Origin: Perca fluviatilis
Taxonomy: Eukaryota > Chordata > Actinopteri > Perciformes > Percidae
NCBI RefSeq assembly: GCF_010015445.1
Contig: NC_053134.1
Span: forward strand, 12,973,580 to 13,037,579
DNA: 64,000 bases
Reading direction: 5' to 3'
The position numbers were made by a program, and so were the translations under genes. The notes under the pieces are model-generated. The model was not told where the DNA came from and did no database searches. It saw nothing but the letters and a program-made list of their open reading frames with translations. This document shows, piece by piece, positions 58,321 to 64,000 of this stretch (position 1 is its first letter; every line of letters starts with the position of its first letter).

Positions 58321-61300
58321 TATGGGAGTAAAACAACAGCACTTAAGTTTGAAGCCTTTAAAATAGACTACAGCTGCTGTGACTGATGCATTATCTGGCC
58401 TATATGTGAATTTATACACTGTCATATTTGTAGGCTACTTCAAATTTTGCACATAGGCCACTGTGCGTTTTAAAATAGGTCCCAAGTGAGAACATGTCCT
58501 TTTAAATGTGAGACATATGCAGCACCTTTTACATACAAAAACTGTTTACATACACAACTCTTTAACTTTAAAATCGCATAGCCTGTAAGGGTACAAATTG
58601 TGCCGGTTTGTACCTGTGTTCATAACAGTGGACGTTTTTCTAGAAGCGGAACCCAAACAGCTTCCATCGTCTCCCTCGACCTGGTTTTAGGCTGCGAGTC
58701 CAGGAAAGAAAAGACACATTTTTAATCACCAAAGCAATAATCCAAACTGAACGTGCCTCTCCTGTTCTGTTGCATTCATGGCCTCAGGTATCGAGCCCGA
58801 TAGGACGATCTTTAAGGTGGATCTCTCTGGAGGCCAGAAGACCTTAACAGTGGTGGTGTTTTAACCCGGGGACTGCTGCAGTCTGAGCGGATGAGGATTG
58901 GTTTTGTCTCTCCGGATTAAACGATTTCCTGATGAATAATTTGGACCAACCCCCTGTTTAGAATGTCCCAACCCGAGAAAAGAAAGACATTTGGCCAGGA
59001 CATCAAGATCACTCTATTTTTATTCAATTTTCATACCTTAATTTTAGACTAATTTTGTTTTGTCAGTTAAATAAGAATAAAAGAGGCATTGTACCTTTAA
59101 ATTAGCCCTACAGATAAAAAGATAACAATTAAAAAGCTTACATTTTCACAGCTTGGAATTTTTATTTGCTATTCCCATGATATTGACACAGAAATGTAAT
59201 TGCTCAGATTTTAGTGATCCCTGTTGTATTTATTTTATATTTTAGACATTAACTGCTGCAATTTATATTTTACAATGTCTCACAGGGGCCTGATACCTGT
59301 TTTAATTTTAAAAGGCCTTTACAGGCAGCAGAAAGGAGGCCTGCAGGCCTGTGGTTTGTGTGTCCACAATGCTGTCACTAGATATAGCCTACTGTTGGAG
59401 AAAATGATCTAAATTACACGTTAGCCTACCATTTAAATGTGTATAAGAGTCTTATCCTTTACGGGCCTTTGGATTCTAATAGAAGATGGAGAGAACAAGC
59501 AGGCTCCACCACTAAACTGACTACAGTACAACATGGCTTGCCGTTGCATTTTCAGATATTAAACTGTCCGAGCATACATCAGACAGACTATTTGGCGCAG
59601 CTTCCCAGCCCCCCATCCCGGGATTAGTTTTAGTCGGCTGATGCTGTTGAGGCTGCAGTTCTTAGGTCGAGTTGCTGCAGGATCAAATGACCACGTCCAG
59701 ATGGCTAATGATTATCAAATACTGCATTTAAAGCCTGCACTAGTGGTTACTCCGTGCAGATTGCATAACATTTCCTGTCCGAGGAAAGCATGAAAAATAG
59801 GCTACCTTTGCTATAACAGCAACATAGGAATATTTTGTTGTTGCCATGTTTTCCTATTTGGTTATCAACTAGCCTATATTATAGCCATTTATGTCTCTTT
59901 GTTCAGGAATCTGTCACTAAAACCCTTCCAGTCAAAACCATACAACCTGCTGTTGACCTGATGTTGGCCTGGTGTCCTGAAAGGCAGCAGCGGCTCTTCT
60001 GGGGCCTTCAGGGGCCTCGGTGCTGCGCTCCTCACCCCCAGGTTTTTGCAAAGCTGCACAGCATCAGAGGGGCCCCTGCTGAAGTGGGAGCCCGATGTAG
60101 GCCTATGTCCCTTGTTCACTTTTGGGTGCCTAATATATGAGGGCGAGCTCCTCTCCGATGGCCAGTCAGAGTCCATTTACCTGCTGTTGATAATTAGGCA
60201 GATAACTAGGTGGACACAACTCGTCTAATATTTAGAGGTGATGGGGCTGGGTTTGGTTACACTCCTTTCAGTGTGGATAGCGACAGTGAAATCAATCCGC
60301 GGTGACTCGCCGCTGCTGCTCTGCGTTGAGGGGAGGAAGCCTGAAGCCTCTCCGAGCCTTGACGTGGTTTCCACCTGGAAAAGCTGAAACCAGAGCCGCG
60401 GATCATCTGTGCGAGAGGCCGGCGTGTATAGGAGATGAGTAGCCCTTGATGAATATTTAAAACACTCATTTGGTTCTGTGCTGTCGTGCGGGAGCCAGAT
60501 GAGACAGGTGCCAGCGGAGGGATCAGATGGACGCTGTGCGTGTGTGCCACCACCCGTCTCCCGTGAAGGGATCCAGGCCATATGATAGGAAGCTGGATGA
60601 AATAATAATGCGGCAAGATTTAGTCTGCCGCTCCAAAAGAAAAACTAAATAGCAACAATAGAGATCACTGTATTGATGATGCAAGGCAGTTATCCGAAAA
60701 AATAAATAGGCAGAGATCATATTTCACCATAAATCCTCAAAGACAGCTGAAAGAAATGTTAAAAAAAGATCTGTTATTTCACAGAACTTTATTTATTTAA
60801 GGACGTGCTGAATAATAAAGTTTCATCAGAACTCTACACGTACACATACGTAATAGAGTAATTTCAATTACTGAGCCTGTTAGTAATTTATTCCAAATAT
60901 TGAGCATAGGCCTACTGGATCAAAATAAAATGGCAAGCCAATTTCAATATTATTTAATCAAACAGGATATGAATGATGAATACTCATTTCTGTGGGGGTA
61001 AATGTTAATTCTCTCCTGATATGAAATTACATTTTAGCTCCAACTGGCATTACTTCTGCAGAGGATTACTTAACAGGGGATTTACTGCCATCAGCAGCAC
61101 TTGCAGCATCATTAGGGTACCCAGGAAAATAAAACATGTAAAGATGACAGTAAAAAGAAGGTCATGAAATAAGGGCATAATAATATAACAATAATACACA
61201 TCTGACAACTGGCTGTATTTTGTAGGGATGCCTTATATTGAAAAAGCATGTCATAAGTAAAACTGATCAAAAACAGGTCAACATTTGTTTTTCATATTAA

Positions 61301-64000
61301 TGTTTTTTTTTACGTTTATGTTTCCATACAAACCACCTTCTGCAGGGTCTACTACACCACTGCAACCACCAGCGCTGTCTTTGTGCTGTCTGCTCCTGTT
61401 GCAGCAAAGGAGTGGATGGGGGCATCATGTTAATCAGTGGGTCATCTATTAGTAAAGACCCAGGGATCACTGTATTGCTTGCTGCTGCTGCACCACCTCC
61501 TCATCCACCCCCCACTGTGCCGGTGAAACAGAGCTTGTAACCTGAGAGAGCCCATTGCCTGCCACCCAGCCGCAGCTTCAGAAACCCAACACACAGCCTG
61601 CATGTGGTGATGGTTCACCCAGATTGGTTGATGGGCTGTCAGCTCACCAACAGCAGGGTATATTGAGGGAAGAGAAAAGAATGGAATTAGCAGGGGGGGG
61701 AAACACAATCAGCATTTTTATTTTTGGTATCTTTGGTCATATAACATCCCAAACTGTTTCACATGATTGCACCTGCACCATGTACTTTGGATCTGTGGAG
61801 GCCTCATGCCATCAAATGAGGCATGATGGAAAATGTCAACAGCTATACTGACTGTTTTCTAAACATAGATGAGTATAACTTGGGCTACTAGGGCCTTCAT
61901 TAAAGAATGTATAGTAGATTTACTGCTAAAAGCTTTGCTATGAAAAATACCGCAACCATCAAAGACTGATCATAACTCGCAGCAGACAGCCCATGAGCCT
62001 AATGTGGAGCCTCGGGGCATCGTAATGCCTTAAAAGGCCACAGCGGCACAGGTCACCTGACCACCCTGCTCAGTGAGGACCAATCAGACAGCTGGCATTA
62101 CGTCATGGAGGCCCACAGTTTGTCTTGACCAACGCACTGCGGATAAAACAGAAGCTTTAAATATTTCATTGAGGATCTCAGGTTGCTGGACTTCTGGAGG
62201 TCAGGACTATGGAGAGACAGATAGCCTCGTCCTCTCCTCCCTCCCACCATCATCATCCTTCTCCTCTTTTTGATGCAGGAGAACAATTAAAACAGAGGGT
62301 TGGCTTTTAACAGCTAAAAGAGTTTGCTGTAAACAATAGTCCTCAACCAGGGGACATACAATTAAGTACACTGACAGGTTGTCCCAGCTGCTGCTTTCAC
62401 ATACTTCTACTGCTCTGACTTGTGTCTCCTCAGAGGTTATTTATTAAACAGAAAACTCACCAGAAGGGATGCAAAATTGCTGTTGCACAATGGCAGGTGT
62501 CACAGGAAGTATTTGCACCCCTGGCAGTTTAAGAGGAACTAAATCGACATCATTGAGACTTCAAATTCTGCATTAAAAACTGGGGTGTGGAGTTTGTAAG
62601 ATGAGGGTTTAAAAAAGAATCAAAGACAGAATTGAGGGGCATTGTTGGAATTGTTGGAACCATCGTTTTTTTAAGCTTGACTTAATAAGCCAATTCTTTT
62701 TTTCTCTCTTTTCTACATCTCCTAACTTTATGGAAGTGCAATACTAAATTTCTGGAGTACTACTTTAATTTGTACCCACAGTATGGTGAATTAGTATGAG
62801 GAAATACTGTAGCTCTGAACATGTCTGCCTTATCTTTTGTTGGAACACAGACACGTGTCGATTACCTTCGCTGACATTCCTGGTCGGGACGAAGACCCTC
62901 TAGCCTGATCTGTCAGGCTGAAGCTTGTGGCCCGGCTGGGATGTACAGTACGGAGAAAGAGGTGTTTATAAAGGAAGAGCACAGAGTAACATTATAATGT
63001 ACTGTAAGGCAATTTAATCCAACATCTTACTCCAGCCTCAGAAGACAACACAATGGCAAGAAAGATCAAACATGAATCTAATAACACGGCTATTGTAGAA
63101 ACTGTATTACATTTGAGGGTGTTCTTGATATTTTGTCTATCATTTTGTAAGTGTACATGACCGAGAGAAAAAAATTTAACATTGGCAAGACAGACAACAA
63201 AACATCTAAGAAATAACAATTTGGAGTGTAATTTCACATCTCAGCACTGCTCCAGAAATGAAGACAAACAGGAAGAGAGAGCAGATTGCTGCGTGACAGA
63301 ATACATTTTTCAGAGGAGAGGGGATTAAACAGCCTTATGTCACAGCATTTATCCCCCCTGCTGTGATTATACAGAGGGGGTTTCAGCAGAGGATTGAGGA
63401 TGGATGAGACAGCACCCTCATCTGGCTCACTTGTGAAACGGCATCCATCATTGCATGTGAAGGAGACTGCCCTCACAGCAAGGTTAATCTCACACAGTCC
63501 AATGTCCCCTTCAAAATAAAACCCCAGTCAGAAGCTCAGATGCTTAGCAGATTTGGCACAGATCACTGCAGTATACAAGACTTATGCAATGCTATATAAC
63601 CCCAACCAGCAGCCCGAAAGGTTGAGACACCGGGCACTCAATGTAACGGATCAAATAGGCTTTGAAGGAAAACTCAGAAGCCAGTTCTGTGTGTATGGAT
63701 GGCTATAGTCATTCATCTCCCCCATTTTAGACTGGAAATACTGGGGCACTAACCTCTTTCTCAAGTTTCACAGAGAACCATGCCACACAGTAGCCCATGC
63801 AGTGGAGACAGTGGAGTTGTGACCATAGACTGTCTATATGGTTGTGACACAGACGAGTGAAGTGCCACACTGACACCTTGTGGACGTGCTGCTATTACAG
63901 GCCAGTTTTCTGTGGAACACAAACTGTATTAATTACATACATTACATAATATAGATTCAAACTGTGAAAACTAATTGAATATAAGTATTGTGTTGGTGGC
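58321..64000. other. Non-coding DNA to the window end
   Basis: No gene is supported. A GC- and CpG-rich block lies at about 60280-60560 and could be a regulatory element. Another candidate at about 61980-62110 combines TTACGTCA (CRE-like) and AGGTCACCTGACCA (inverted AGGTCA half-sites). No exon of the neighbour expected by synteny (ube2h, minus strand) is reached. Confidence 0.45.

Noticed and set aside
60225..60616. Two overlapping minus-strand frames of 118-119 codons
   Set aside because: Two frames are open over the same GC-rich DNA, which base composition explains. No domain, splice site pattern or start context supports a gene.

Overview
This is vertebrate nuclear DNA, most likely from a percomorph teleost fish. 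Genes are split by GT-AG introns, CA/TG microsatellites are abundant, and the mobile elements (L2 and L1 LINEs, Tc1/mariner, hAT, Harbinger-like MITEs and a DIRS-type tyrosine-recombinase retroelement) are typical of teleost genomes. No bacterial or viral gene organisation is seen.

The one protein-coding gene I can support is nrf1 (nuclear respiratory factor 1), on the + strand. Eleven coding exons between 33923 and 46706 join in phase to 1518 nt, or 505 codons plus stop. The predicted protein follows vertebrate NRF1 from the N-terminal acidic segment, through the basic NLS and DNA-binding domain, to the C-terminal VTLEQ. A CpG-enriched block near 31.7-32.2 kb is the best candidate for promoter and 5' UTR. 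A 3' UTR of about 0.9 kb ends near two tandem AATAAA signals at 47.6 kb.

About 7 kb beyond nrf1, on the opposite strand, lies the sensory-organ microRNA cluster miR-183/miR-96/miR-182 (hairpins at 54338-54417, 54046-54122 and 53534-53622, all minus). Mature arms and star arms are both recognisable. The tail-to-tail arrangement with nrf1 matches the mammalian locus. The putative nrf1 3' UTR carries an 8-mer site (10 paired bases) for miR-183 and a 7-mer site for miR-182, so the neighbours may be connected post-transcriptionally.

Layout: 1-31.7 kb is gene-free upstream DNA with several mobile elements: a TTAA-flanked MITE at 3.6 kb; TAA-flanked Harbinger-like MITEs at 5.4 and 12.4 kb; an L2 LINE split by a Tc1 element at 8.1-11.0 kb; a young-looking L1 insertion at 13.4 kb; a hAT element with a BED finger at 17.7 kb; a Tc1 element split by a second Tc1 element at 18.7-20.8 kb; a DIRS relic at 21.2-23.2 kb; and a foldback element at 30.0 kb. 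Then 31.7-47.6 kb is nrf1, 47.6-53.5 kb is spacer with nested MITEs, 53.5-54.4 kb is the microRNA cluster, and 54.4-64 kb is non-coding DNA that probably includes its promoter.

The most unusual structural feature is a perfect run of 56 TG units ending six bases before nrf1 exon 10. It stands where the polypyrimidine tract should be, an arrangement resembling the TG/T tract that controls CFTR exon skipping. I found no wholly new protein system.
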